A stretch of DNA of 21,722 nucleotides, from contig DCGZ01000013.1 of the NCBI GenBank assembly GCA_002314675.1, forward strand, positions 1 to 21,722. The letters run 5' to 3'. Origin of the DNA: Fibrobacter sp. UBA1765 (lineage in GTDB: Bacteria > Fibrobacterota > Fibrobacteria > Fibrobacterales > Fibrobacteraceae). Positions 8,189-15,576 of the stretch are shown here, in pieces. A model generated the notes under the pieces. The model was not told the DNA's origin and did no database searches. It saw only the letters and a program-made list of their open reading frames with translations. Both the position numbers and the translations under genes were made by a program. Numbering within the stretch: the stretch's first letter is position 1; the number at the start of each line of letters is the position of its first letter.

Positions 8189-8938
8189 ATGCTCTCAATC
8201 AAGAATCTACAAGCAAGTCTCGTTGACGGCCCGCAAATTCTGCGCGGCATTGACCTAGAAGTTCGCCCAGGCGAAGTACACGCCATCATGGGCCCGAACG
8301 GTGCAGGCAAAAGCACTCTTTCAAAGGTCATTAGCGGCCACCCGGCTTACAAGGTAGATGCAGGCTCTGTAACTCTCGATGGCGAAGACCTGCTTTCTAA
8401 GGATATTTGCGACCGCGCAAACTCCGGTCTCTTCATCAGCATGCAGTACCCGATTGAAATTCCTGGCGTAAACAACGTCGAATTTTTACGCATGGCACTT
8501 GATTCCAAACGTGCCTACCAGGGTCTTGAAAAAATCAGCGACGAAGAATTCAAGGCTCTTCTTGAAAAATCCATGAAGCTTTTGGAAATGGACGACCGTT
8601 ACAGCACCCGCGGTGTTAACGAAGGGTTCTCCGGCGGCGAAAAGAAGCGCAACGAAATTCTGCAAATGGCAATTCTTGACCCGAAGATTGCTTTCCTTGA
8701 TGAAACAGACTCAGGCCTTGACATTGACGCACTCCGCATTGTTTCTCACGGCATTAACGCCCTCCAGAACAACAACCGCTCCGTAATCCTTGTAACGCAT
8801 TACCAGCGCTTGCTCGACTACGTAAAGCCGAACTTCGTTCATGTTTTGCGCAAGGGTAAAATCGTTTTGAGCGGTGGCCCGGAACTTGCCCTTGAACTGG
8901 AACAGAAGGGTTACGACTGGATTCCTGGAGAAGAATAA
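8189..8938 (+). CDS. sufC: SUF Fe-S cluster assembly ATPase SufC
   Basis: SufC is the cytosolic ABC-type ATPase that powers conformational change in the SufBCD scaffold during Fe-S cluster assembly. The 249-residue protein has Walker A GPNGAGKST (35-43), a SufC-type ABC signature (NEGFSGGEKKRNEI) and Walker B with the catalytic acidic residues in IAFLDETDSGLD. The FSGGEKKRNEI and DETDSGLDIDAL strings separate SufC from transporter ATPases. Its stop overlaps the sufD start by one base. sufB, sufS and sufE/sufU are not in the window, so the pathway must be completed from elsewhere in the genome. Confidence 0.96.
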   Translation: MLSIKNLQASLVDGPQILRGIDLEVRPGEVHAIMGPNGAGKSTLSKVISGHPAYKVDAGSVTLDGEDLLSKDICDRANSGLFISMQYPIEIPGVNNVEFLRMALDSKRAYQGLEKISDEEFKALLEKSMKLLEMDDRYSTRGVNEGFSGGEKKRNEILQMAILDPKIAFLDETDSGLDIDALRIVSHGINALQNNNRSVILVTHYQRLLDYVKPNFVHVLRKGKIVLSGGPELALELEQKGYDWIPGEE

Positions 8939-9945
8939 TGAAGAACCTTGCACGAAACAGGATTCGTGAAATCGGGCTCCCGGCGCCACGCAACGACGAC
9001 TGGATCTACTTCCCCACTGCAAAGGTTTCTCATATTGAAATTCCAGAAGCAGACGGCGAAAACGAAGCCGACGAACTTGCCATAGCAACCGAAAACAATG
9101 TGGCAGCCCTTTTGCCGCTCGCATTTGCAGCAAGCACACGCAAGCAGGTCATTGCCGCAGGCTCACGCGAAAACGGTATCTTAAAAATTCGCGATGAATT
9201 TGCCCATTCCATTTTCGACATTGAAGATTCTGCTGAACTTTCCCTGGAAGTTTTCGGCAACCACCAGGAACGCCCTTTTGCAAGCGAACGCATCGACATT
9301 AACGTCGGCAAGAACGCAAAGCTAAACTTGTTCATGCACGAAAACGATGCCGAAACAATCACGCATTTAAGGCATTTCAAAATCAAGGCAGAAGCAGGTT
9401 CCAACGTTCGCGTAGAAATCTTGCACACGGGCCTTGGCACCGTGCGTACAAGCTTTGACATAGACCTAAACGGCGAAGAAGCAAATCTTGATTTTCGCAG
9501 TCTTTCTGTGCTTTGCGCAAAGGCTTCGAACCACACACTTTTGCGTTTGCATCACAATGCGCCAAACACGCACAGCAATCAGCTCGCAAGGAACATTCTA
9601 AGCGGCACGGCTTTCGCAAGCTACGACGGCAAGGTTGACGTTATGCAAGGCTGCACCGATGTAAAGTCTGGCCAGCTCATAAACACCATTCTCCAGAACG
9701 AAGGCGCAAAAATTGCAACAAAGCCAACGCTCCGCATTTACCACGATGCCGTGGAATGTACACATGGTAACACTTGCGGCTCCCTGGACGAAGATGAACT
9801 TTTCTACCTGGAATCCAGAGGCTTTAGCGCAGAAACAGCTAAACTGATTCTTTCTCGCAGCTTTGCACGCGGCACTTTCAGCGGCGAAGAAGCAAGCCCG
9901 TTCGCAGAACGCGTTACAGACGAATTGGTAAAACTCGGGTTGTAG
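8938..9945 (+). CDS. sufD: SufB/SufD-family Fe-S assembly scaffold protein, SufD-like
   Basis: This 335-residue protein belongs to the SufB/SufD family, whose right-handed beta-helix forms a scaffold with SufC. The C-terminal third is most diagnostic: GKVDVMQGCTDVKSGQ, then VECTHGNTCGSLDEDELFYL and ESRGFSAETAKLILSRSF. The conserved His in ECTHGNT corresponds to the SufD HGAT region, although the family usually has HGATVG and this protein has HGNTCG with an additional Cys. It is shorter than Escherichia coli SufD (about 420 residues), mainly at the N-terminus. The one-base overlap with sufC implies coupled expression. A SufB assignment is less likely from the length and the SLDEDELFYL string. 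Confidence 0.9.
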   Translation: MKNLARNRIREIGLPAPRNDDWIYFPTAKVSHIEIPEADGENEADELAIATENNVAALLPLAFAASTRKQVIAAGSRENGILKIRDEFAHSIFDIEDSAELSLEVFGNHQERPFASERIDINVGKNAKLNLFMHENDAETITHLRHFKIKAEAGSNVRVEILHTGLGTVRTSFDIDLNGEEANLDFRSLSVLCAKASNHTLLRLHHNAPNTHSNQLARNILSGTAFASYDGKVDVMQGCTDVKSGQLINTILQNEGAKIATKPTLRIYHDAVECTHGNTCGSLDEDELFYLESRGFSAETAKLILSRSFARGTFSGEEASPFAERVTDELVKLGL

Positions 9946-10018
9946 GATTGTTCTGCAACTTAGCGAAGGTCGCACCGGACTCCTTGCGTAGGGCATTCCT
10001 CATCGTTTGTGAATAAGG

Positions 10019-10064
10019 CTTCAAAAGAAGATTTCTGTTTTTATAAAAAAGGAATCGTAAGATT
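10019..10064. terminator. Candidate terminator region between convergent sufD and MATE genes
   Basis: Two small hairpins lie between the convergent genes. One is cttc-aaaa-gaag (10019-10030), followed on the plus strand by a T-rich run. The other is gaatc-gtaa-gattc (10052-10065). Either could end sufCD or MATE transcription. The stems are short. The rest of the 119-base gap shows nothing coding. Confidence 0.35.
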
Positions 10065-11852
10065 CTAGATTCTTATGATAACATTGTTTGTTTTAAGCAT
10101 GTTGACATAAGAAATTTCTTTAGCTGTTTTTGCAACAAGCTTAATTCCAATATTGGAAAAGTCTTCCAAATTGTTTTTGATCAAATTGATTCGCTGCTTA
10201 ATGTCGAATTTTTGAAAATAATCTCGAATCTTGATGATGATGTCCCCGTTGGTGATATGGACTCTTACATCAATAGGGTTGGCGTTTGTTTTAAACTTCA
10301 TTCCGTATTGGATAGAGTTTATCAAAACTTCTTCTAAACAAAGGACCGCCCTATAGGTTTTTCTAGAATCAAACTTATGGCCCTTACAAAAGAGCATCAA
10401 TTGCTCAATGGTCAAGCTTGCCTCTTCCATATTCATTACCTTCAGTTCAATAATGTTTTCTGGATTTGGATAAAACTCATGGGATAGCAAAAGGTAATCC
10501 TTTTCCTTTGGGAAAAAAGATTTGTTATTCCGGTAGCTTTTGAACACATAGAAAAGCAAACAACCGAGACAAATAAAAATATCCTTTAGGACAAAAGAAA
10601 TGATAACGCCATAGCTTCCCCAGAGATTTACAAAGATGAGGGCACATAGGATGACGACAACGAATCTGTTTAGGAGGGTCAACGCCTGACATTGCTTAAT
10701 CTGATGGATAGCCTGTAAATAAGAGATTCTATTTTTTACCAATGTGGAACAGAATAGGCTGCAAGCAAGACAGTACAAGGCGAACGTAACCAAGGGCTTT
10801 AAGGCATCCATGTCTTGTACGTAAAATGATGCAATGGGCTTTGCAAATACACAGATGAGAATGCCCACAATAATGGAATATACGATGGTGTATTTACGAG
10901 CAATCGCTCCGATTTCTTTAACGTCTTCAAGATTCTTTTCGCCGTAGGCGATGCCTGTCAAAAGAGCGATTGCACTGGATATTCCTGTCATTGGAATTTC
11001 AAGGAAGGATAACACATTGTTGTGGATGGCTAGTGCAGCCATTCCCAGGGATCCTCCCGCATAAATGATAATTGCGTTTAGAATAATGGGACGTATGGTG
11101 TTGAGAAGTCGATATGTTGCTTTTTGACTTCCTAGTAGGGTCATTTGCTTTAGGTTTTTCCAAGGCAAATGTGAGATGTGTAATTTTAAGGAATAATCAT
11201 CTCCCCAGAAGTGGCTTAATAGAATAGCGAAGTTGATGAAGTAGGAGATGCTGGAGGCAAGACCGATACCAAAAAGTCCCAAACCTAATTTAACAGCGAC
11301 AATATCCAATACCACATCTGCAATGGATGAAACTAGAGCCCCTATTTGAACTTTTTTGCTGCCACTATCCATTTGAACGGCACAGGCAAGAACGACGTTT
11401 AGAATAAGAGGAATACAGCCAAATGATAAACCATATAGGTAGTCAGAAGTCCCATTAAGTAGATTGGCCGCCTTGTCTCTAGCGCCTAGTAAAAAAGCAA
11501 GTTGATCGGAATAACGAAGAATGATGAGGGTAAATAAAGCCGATGAGATAAGGGCGGTAATGGTGGCAATGCTAAATGCATCTTGGGCTTCCTTGATTTT
11601 TCCTCGAGCAAAGTTTGCGCCAATGATGTTTTGCATTCCTATCGATAATACACCGCTAATGACACCTACATAGCTGAAGAAGGGATAAGCGATACCAGTG
11701 GCAGCCATATCGATAGCACCAAGCATTTTGGTGACAATGATTCCATCAAGAAGACCTGCGCCGACACATGAAAATTCAATAATAATAGTCGTTATGAAAG
11801 CATTCAAAAACATTGCTTTCATATTGGTGTGACTATTGCGAAAATTCTTCAT
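10065..11852 (-). CDS. MATE-family transporter fused to a C-terminal RsbW-like (GHKL) ATPase domain
   Basis: Residues 1 to about 450 form a MATE-type multidrug/toxin exporter with roughly 12 membrane helices in two halves. Residues about 480-595 resemble the GHKL ATPase fold of anti-sigma-factor kinases (RsbW/HATPase_c_2). They show an N-box LCLEEVLINSIQYG (Glu508, Asn512), a G1-like IKIRDYFQKFD, and a terminal GIKLVAKTAKEISYVN leading to NVIIRI. The total of 595 is well above the usual 440-480 for MATE proteins, so this is a genuine C-terminal extension. An AGGA motif stands six bases before the ATG. The gene is visibly richer in A+T and in codons such as ATA and AGG than dnaG or suf, and it sits next to a decayed gene, both consistent with horizontal acquisition. 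The substrate and the kinase target are unknown. Confidence 0.85.
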   Translation of the reverse strand: MKNFRNSHTNMKAMFLNAFITTIIIEFSCVGAGLLDGIIVTKMLGAIDMAATGIAYPFFSYVGVISGVLSIGMQNIIGANFARGKIKEAQDAFSIATITALISSALFTLIILRYSDQLAFLLGARDKAANLLNGTSDYLYGLSFGCIPLILNVVLACAVQMDSGSKKVQIGALVSSIADVVLDIVAVKLGLGLFGIGLASSISYFINFAILLSHFWGDDYSLKLHISHLPWKNLKQMTLLGSQKATYRLLNTIRPIILNAIIIYAGGSLGMAALAIHNNVLSFLEIPMTGISSAIALLTGIAYGEKNLEDVKEIGAIARKYTIVYSIIVGILICVFAKPIASFYVQDMDALKPLVTFALYCLACSLFCSTLVKNRISYLQAIHQIKQCQALTLLNRFVVVILCALIFVNLWGSYGVIISFVLKDIFICLGCLLFYVFKSYRNNKSFFPKEKDYLLLSHEFYPNPENIIELKVMNMEEASLTIEQLMLFCKGHKFDSRKTYRAVLCLEEVLINSIQYGMKFKTNANPIDVRVHITNGDIIIKIRDYFQKFDIKQRINLIKNNLEDFSNIGIKLVAKTAKEISYVNMLKTNNVIIRI

Positions 11853-12012
11853 CTGTGTCCTAAACCTTTCTGATCATTTAGATCTGCTTTATTTGCGTTA
11901 GATTGCTCTAAATACACAACTTCGTAAAATTAAAAATTAATGTTGGACTTTCTTGAAAGATACTCATTTTGGGGGTAGATAATCAAGCCTCTTTCTAGGT
12001 CTGTTGTTCAAA
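11853..12012. other. A+T-rich gap upstream of the MATE gene
   Basis: This is the first part of a 589-base stretch without an intact gene. It should hold the MATE promoter on the minus strand. No convincing paired -35/-10 was seen and no coding signal could be supported. The reading frame of the neighbouring remnant stays open back to 11983, but the family resemblance there is too weak to claim. Confidence 0.5.
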
Positions 12013-12269
12013 TTGACATCAATCCAACTTGTCACAGACGGCATGTATGATTACCAAGAAAGTGAATCTTTAGTATATCCTCAACAAAATGTTAAAGACA
12101 TATAAATCTCTTCCGAAGAAGATTCCATCAATTTGTACCCTATGGATTTTGAAGAATTTCTGTGGGCTAAGGGCGACGAAGTCAGCTACCCATTCATAAA
12201 GAAGTACTTTGAAAAACGGACTATGCCGAAATTTTGCACCTGCCACTTTACATGGCAGGATTGATTTAG
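12013..12269 (+). pseudogene. Remnant of an AAA ATPase of the DUF4143 family
   Basis: Two conserved blocks of the prokaryotic ATPase family (AAA_14 plus DUF4143) are recognisable without any intact gene. The first, in one frame from 12013, reads LVTDGMYDYQESESLV ... NVKDI, a TAA (12103-12105), then LYPMDFEEFLWAKGDE. This follows the family's order of a DGRYDYIETGSLV-like strand, then NVKDI, then YPMDFEEF. The second, in another frame (12219-12269), reads YAEILHLPLYMAGLI and stop, which resembles the family's C-terminal LPLYM tail. The Walker A region and the whole middle are missing, so the gene has lost its N-terminus, suffered a nonsense mutation and lost several hundred internal codons. 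Confidence 0.75.
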
Positions 12270-12284
12270 ATCGAGGTAAAAAAA

Positions 12285-12306
12285 TTAGCGCATCTTGCCA
12301 GAACGC
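12285..12306 (-). repeat. Duplicate of the dapB 3' end
   Basis: These 22 bases match the last 22 bases of dapB (12442-12463) in the same orientation with one mismatch. The copy still encodes RSGKMR and a stop on the minus strand. The two copies are 157 bases apart. Duplication of a gene's 3' end is what an insertion into that end leaves behind. Confidence 0.75.
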
Positions 12307-12352
12307 TGGACCCGAAAAACAAAAAACGGCAAATGCGCAAAAATGTTTGGGA

Positions 12353-12436
12353 GCTAGGGCAAGTTTCTAAGCGAACGCTTCCACAGCGCGAAGCGCGAGG
12401 ACCCAGTGAGCGTGAAAGCTTGCCCTGCGACCTAGC
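12353..12436. repeat. Hairpin-rich intergenic element downstream of dapB
   Basis: A long-range stem pairs gggcaag (12357-12363) with cttgccc (12419-12425), extended by gcta/tagc (12353-12356/12433-12436) across a bulge. Inside are two small hairpins: aagcg-aa-cgctt (12369-12380) and gcgc-gaa-gcgc (12386-12396). Read from dapB on the minus strand, T-rich runs follow beyond the stem (about 12335-12346), so it may also terminate dapB transcription. The rest of the 589-base gap holds no other gene. Confidence 0.55.
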
Positions 12437-12441
12437 AACTC

Positions 12442-13269
12442 TTAGCGCATCTTGCCGGAACGCAAAACATCCATCATATTGAACGGCTTTGCACTACCAT
12501 TCTTGATCTGTTCTGCAAGGAAGCACACTGCGTCCACTGTACCTTCAGCATAAATCTTTCGACCGCAAACATTGTGCTGGAATTCAAAGTGAACAGTACC
12601 GTCTGCGCTATCAAGGGCGTATGTATGGAAAGCGTGACCGCCGAGATATTCTTCTGGCACATGCATCTTTTCCATCTGTTCCGCTTCAGTGCGAACCTTC
12701 ACAATCTTTTCTTCGGAGCAATCAAGCCCCATCTTCGCAAAGTCAGCGACAACAGCCTTTGCAGTACCGCTCGTATCGGCCTTGGTCTTCTGATGGCTTT
12801 CTGTAACGCTCAAAGTATAGCCGCTAAATGCAGTCGGGAATTCCTTAGAAAGAAAATCGATCATAGCCTGGAAAGCAACAATCTGCTTGGCCATGTTCGG
12901 AGCAATAACACTCGGATGGTTCTTATCAGCAACAAGCTTTGCAAGGGCTTCGCGATCACCGCCAGTTGTACCCATCACAAACGGAATACCATGACGAACG
13001 TAGAAATCAGCGTTGTCGTTCACTGCGCTCGGGTGAGTATAGTCAATGCAAATCACATCCGGGTACTGCTTCAAAACTTCGCCAATGCGTTCTTCACGGT
13101 TAGACGGCTTCAAAAGCTGAATGGTCTTGCCGGCAACTTCAGATTCATTTTCAACAATGATTTCGCCAGTCAAGGAATACGGAACAACAAACAAGCCGCG
13201 AGCAGCGCAAGTTTCTGCAACAATCTTGCCCATGTTGCCCGGGATACCATTCACCATCACTTGGATCAT
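12442..13269 (-). CDS. dapB: 4-hydroxy-tetrahydrodipicolinate reductase DapB, plant-type
   Basis: DapB reduces the cyclic dipicolinate precursor with NAD(P)H in the lysine and meso-diaminopimelate pathway, so it supplies peptidoglycan. The 275-residue cytosolic enzyme has an N-terminal Rossmann motif NGIPGNMGK (8-16) and a catalytic region ESHQKTKADTSGTA with His159, Lys163 and the SGTA loop. Most bacterial DapB proteins have two consecutive histidines and DAPSGTA there. This one has His-Gln and DTSGTA, and ends with HNVCGRKIYAEGTVDA, which is the plant-type (TIGR02130-like) pattern. AGAGG stands five bases before the ATG. The gene is divergent from the methyltransferase gene, and its leader contains heptad repeats. 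Confidence 0.95.
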   Translation of the reverse strand: MIQVMVNGIPGNMGKIVAETCAARGLFVVPYSLTGEIIVENESEVAGKTIQLLKPSNREERIGEVLKQYPDVICIDYTHPSAVNDNADFYVRHGIPFVMGTTGGDREALAKLVADKNHPSVIAPNMAKQIVAFQAMIDFLSKEFPTAFSGYTLSVTESHQKTKADTSGTAKAVVADFAKMGLDCSEEKIVKVRTEAEQMEKMHVPEEYLGGHAFHTYALDSADGTVHFEFQHNVCGRKIYAEGTVDAVCFLAEQIKNGSAKPFNMMDVLRSGKMR

Positions 13270-13283
13270 AAAAACCTCTTTTT

Positions 13284-13313
13284 AAGATGCAAGAGCAAGA
13301 TGCAAGAGACAAG
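13284..13313 (-). repeat. CTT-type heptad array in the dapB leader
   Basis: On the dapB coding strand the leader holds cttgtct, cttgcat, cttgct, cttgcat and a final ctt in a row: 7-base units with one 6-base unit. On the plus strand this shows as a 13-base tandem repeat (13284-13296 and 13297-13309). A further heptad pair, ggtctct and ggtttct on the minus strand, lies near 13341-13356. The form matches the array before mutY: CTT-initiated heptads, pyrimidine-rich on the coding strand, close to the start codon. Confidence 0.65.
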
Positions 13314-13410
13314 ACATTGTTTCACTACACCGCCCTTTTTAGAAACCAGAGACCAGAAAGTTCTGTACAAAAGTTTCAAACAAATCTTAATTTAGAAATT
13401 TATTGGCCAA

Positions 13411-13486
13411 GGGGGAGAAGTCTCTCCCCTCGCGCTAGCCTTAAACAAGTCTATCGCTACCCCACTCAACGGGGGTGGCCCCCCGT
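13411..13486. promoter_or_regulatory. Two G+C-rich hairpins in the dapB/methyltransferase divergent region
   Basis: The first hairpin pairs ggggaga with tctcccc around a 4-base loop (about 13412-13429). The second pairs acggggg with cccccgt around tggc (13469-13486). Neither is followed by a proper T-run. Their place upstream of both genes suggests a regulatory or insulating role, or simply another intergenic repeat. Function is not known. Confidence 0.4.
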
Positions 13487-13503
13487 AACGCCCCCTAAAA
13501 AGC

Positions 13504-13516
13504 TAAATTATAACGC
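13504..13516 (+). promoter_or_regulatory. Probable -10 element of the methyltransferase-ung operon
   Basis: TAAATT (13504-13509) is seven bases before the ATG, with no Shine-Dalgarno sequence. The preceding AAAAAGC and the spacing match those of dnaG. A near-leaderless transcript is inferred. Confidence 0.45.
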
Positions 13517-14839
13517 ATGGCAGAATTTTCAGTTCAAGACATTGCGCTACTCACCTCCGAAGGTGTACAAGGCTTTTTAAAGGAAGCTCTCCAAAAAAAG
13601 CTAGACACCCTGAAGGCTGCAGAAAAGCTCGCAAAGCTTTATAGCAACGAAGAACGCAAAACAATTCTTGACTACTACACAATTCTACCAAAAATTTTTG
13701 AAAGGTTCTGCACAAATGATTTCAAGAGCATCGCAGACTTTGCAAAGAATCCAAGATTCTTGATTTGCGACACGCTCGCCTACGAACAATCCACGGCAAG
13801 CGACCTTGGCATTTTCAAGAAAACGCTCTGGGCAAATTGCGAAGGCAAGGTAGACGACCTTTGCTCCGGCATGGGCGGCGATTCCATGTTCTTGCCGGCA
13901 CACTTAAAAGTGCGTGGCGTAGACCTTGACGAAGCACGCATCGCAATGTTCAAAGCAAACGCAAAAGCTCTTGGCATTGAACGCAGCACAATCCTTGCAG
14001 ACGTTCGCACCGTAGAAACAGATGCAGAATATTTTACCATCGACCCTGCCCGCCGTGCGGCCGTTGGCGAAAACCAGCGTGACTTGCGAAACCTTACTCC
14101 AACATTAAAAGAAGTTGTTGAGCTCAGCAAAAAATACAAGGGCGGCATGGTAAAGCTCCCGCCAGGCTACCCAGTCAACGACATTCCAAAAGAAACCGAA
14201 ATTCTTTACCTTGGTTCTCGCAGCGACTGCAGAGAATGCCTAGTACTGTTTGGAGAACTTGCAAAGAACAAAGATAATGTTCGTGCCGTAATGGTAGATA
14301 AAACAGGTAATGTCATAGCCGAATGGAACGCGCCTCGCGCAGAACGCGACTTTGAAAGCGAAGAACGCATTCAGCAAATGCTCGAAGAAAACGACAGCCT
14401 TGAAGGTTGCGATAGAACATACCGCACATCGGCAAGCTACATGGACTTGCCCCTTGGTGAAGTTTCCGCTTATCTTTCAGAGCCTTCGGCAATTCTTTTG
14501 CGCAGCCACCTATTTGGCGAAGTTGCAAAGCAAAGCGACGCAAACGCACACCTGATTTCAGAAGGCATCGCCTACGTAAGTTGCGACTCTCCGTTACCAG
14601 CTCCTGGATTTGCGACATTCAAAATTATTGACAAGTGCGAAATCGCTAGCGGTGCAGTCCGCAACATGCTACATGAACATGGCATCGGAAAACTCACGCT
14701 AAAACTGCGCGGCGTTCGCCTCGATCCCGACGCAGAAATCAAGCGCCTAAAGCCAAAGGGCAAAAACGAAGCAATATTATTCTACACTCGCGTCAAGGGC
14801 GAAAAAACGGCAATCCTTGCCGAGAGGGTTTTAACATGA
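13517..14839 (+). CDS. Class I SAM-dependent methyltransferase with THUMP-like/PG_1098-type C-terminus
   Basis: This 440-residue predicted RNA (or DNA) methyltransferase has a Rossmann SAM-binding motif, VDDLCSGMGGDSMFLP, at about 112-127. It is followed by the acidic VRGVDLDEARIAMFKANA strand and by a DPARR motif at 176-180 in FTIDPARRA. The C-terminal half fits the THUMP-like and ferredoxin-like domains seen in the Bacteroidetes PG_1098 group. The DPARR motif replaces the usual NPPY/DPPY of amino-methyltransferases, as is normal for that group. The substrate has not been established to my knowledge. The stop overlaps the ung start (ATGA), so the two are co-translated, and a nucleic-acid substrate fits that pairing. 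Confidence 0.82.
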   Translation: MAEFSVQDIALLTSEGVQGFLKEALQKKLDTLKAAEKLAKLYSNEERKTILDYYTILPKIFERFCTNDFKSIADFAKNPRFLICDTLAYEQSTASDLGIFKKTLWANCEGKVDDLCSGMGGDSMFLPAHLKVRGVDLDEARIAMFKANAKALGIERSTILADVRTVETDAEYFTIDPARRAAVGENQRDLRNLTPTLKEVVELSKKYKGGMVKLPPGYPVNDIPKETEILYLGSRSDCRECLVLFGELAKNKDNVRAVMVDKTGNVIAEWNAPRAERDFESEERIQQMLEENDSLEGCDRTYRTSASYMDLPLGEVSAYLSEPSAILLRSHLFGEVAKQSDANAHLISEGIAYVSCDSPLPAPGFATFKIIDKCEIASGAVRNMLHEHGIGKLTLKLRGVRLDPDAEIKRLKPKGKNEAILFYTRVKGEKTAILAERVLT

Positions 14840-15510
14840 CAGTAAAACTTGAAGAATCCTGGCTCAACTTGTTACACGACCAGTTCGAGCAACCATACTT
14901 TGCAAAGATCAAGCAAAAGCTTGTTGAAGAAAAGGCGCAAGGAAACACTGTCTACCCTCCCGGCCCACGCATTTTTGCAGCCCTTGACCTGTGCCCAGTT
15001 GATAAGGTAAAAGTTGTAATCATTGGCCAAGACCCTTACCATGGCCCAGGGCAAGCTCACGGCCTAAGTTTTTCCGTACCGTTCGGCATACAGCCGCCAC
15101 CGTCTCTTGTAAACATTTACCAGGAACTGCACAACGATCTTGGCATAACTCCTCCGCAACACGGCAACCTCGAAAAATGGGAACAGCAGGGAGTCTTGCT
15201 GTTGAACGCCTCGCTCACGGTGCGCGCCTACACGGCAAATTCGCATTCGCAAATCGGCTGGCAAATTTTTACCGATACAATTATCCAACGACTTTCCAAA
15301 GAACGTGAAAACATCGTGTTCATGCTTTGGGGAAGTTTTGCGATCAACAAGAAAAACCTTGTAGCACCGAACCGCGGGCACCTTATTCTAACAGCCCCGC
15401 ACCCGAGCCCGCTTTCTGCCTACCGCGGATTCTTTGGCTGCAAGCACTTTAGCAAGGCCAATGAATACTTAAAGTCAAAGGGCATAGAACCAATCGACTG
15501 GATGCCGTAA
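14836..15510 (+). CDS. ung: Uracil-DNA glycosylase (family 1)
   Basis: Ung excises uracil from DNA after cytosine deamination or dUTP misincorporation, starting base excision repair. The 224-residue protein has the family 1 water-activating motif GQDPYHGPGQAHGLSFSV with catalytic Asp66. It also has LLLNASLTVRAYTANSH, MLWGSFAINKK, and the DNA-intercalation/His motif HPSPLSAYRGFFGCKHFS with His189. Length and motifs are standard. Its ATG lies inside the last codons of the methyltransferase gene (4-base overlap). An inverted repeat actggat/atccagt (15497-15503/15526-15532) straddles the stop codon but has no T-run. Confidence 0.97.
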   Translation: MTVKLEESWLNLLHDQFEQPYFAKIKQKLVEEKAQGNTVYPPGPRIFAALDLCPVDKVKVVIIGQDPYHGPGQAHGLSFSVPFGIQPPPSLVNIYQELHNDLGITPPQHGNLEKWEQQGVLLLNASLTVRAYTANSHSQIGWQIFTDTIIQRLSKERENIVFMLWGSFAINKKNLVAPNRGHLILTAPHPSPLSAYRGFFGCKHFSKANEYLKSKGIEPIDWMP

Positions 15511-15576
15511 AAAGCATTTCGTCCAATCCAGTGTGATTACTCGCCCCCTACATTTGCAATCCTGAACTTTATACAT

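Noticed and set aside
12574..13395. Long open frame on the plus strand opposite dapB (273 codons)
   Set aside because: It is the antisense shadow of dapB: no family features, no ribosome binding site, and the minus strand encodes a complete enzyme with catalytic motifs.
15497..15532. Terminator after ung
   Set aside because: A 7-bp inverted repeat straddles the stop codon, but no T-run follows on the plus strand.
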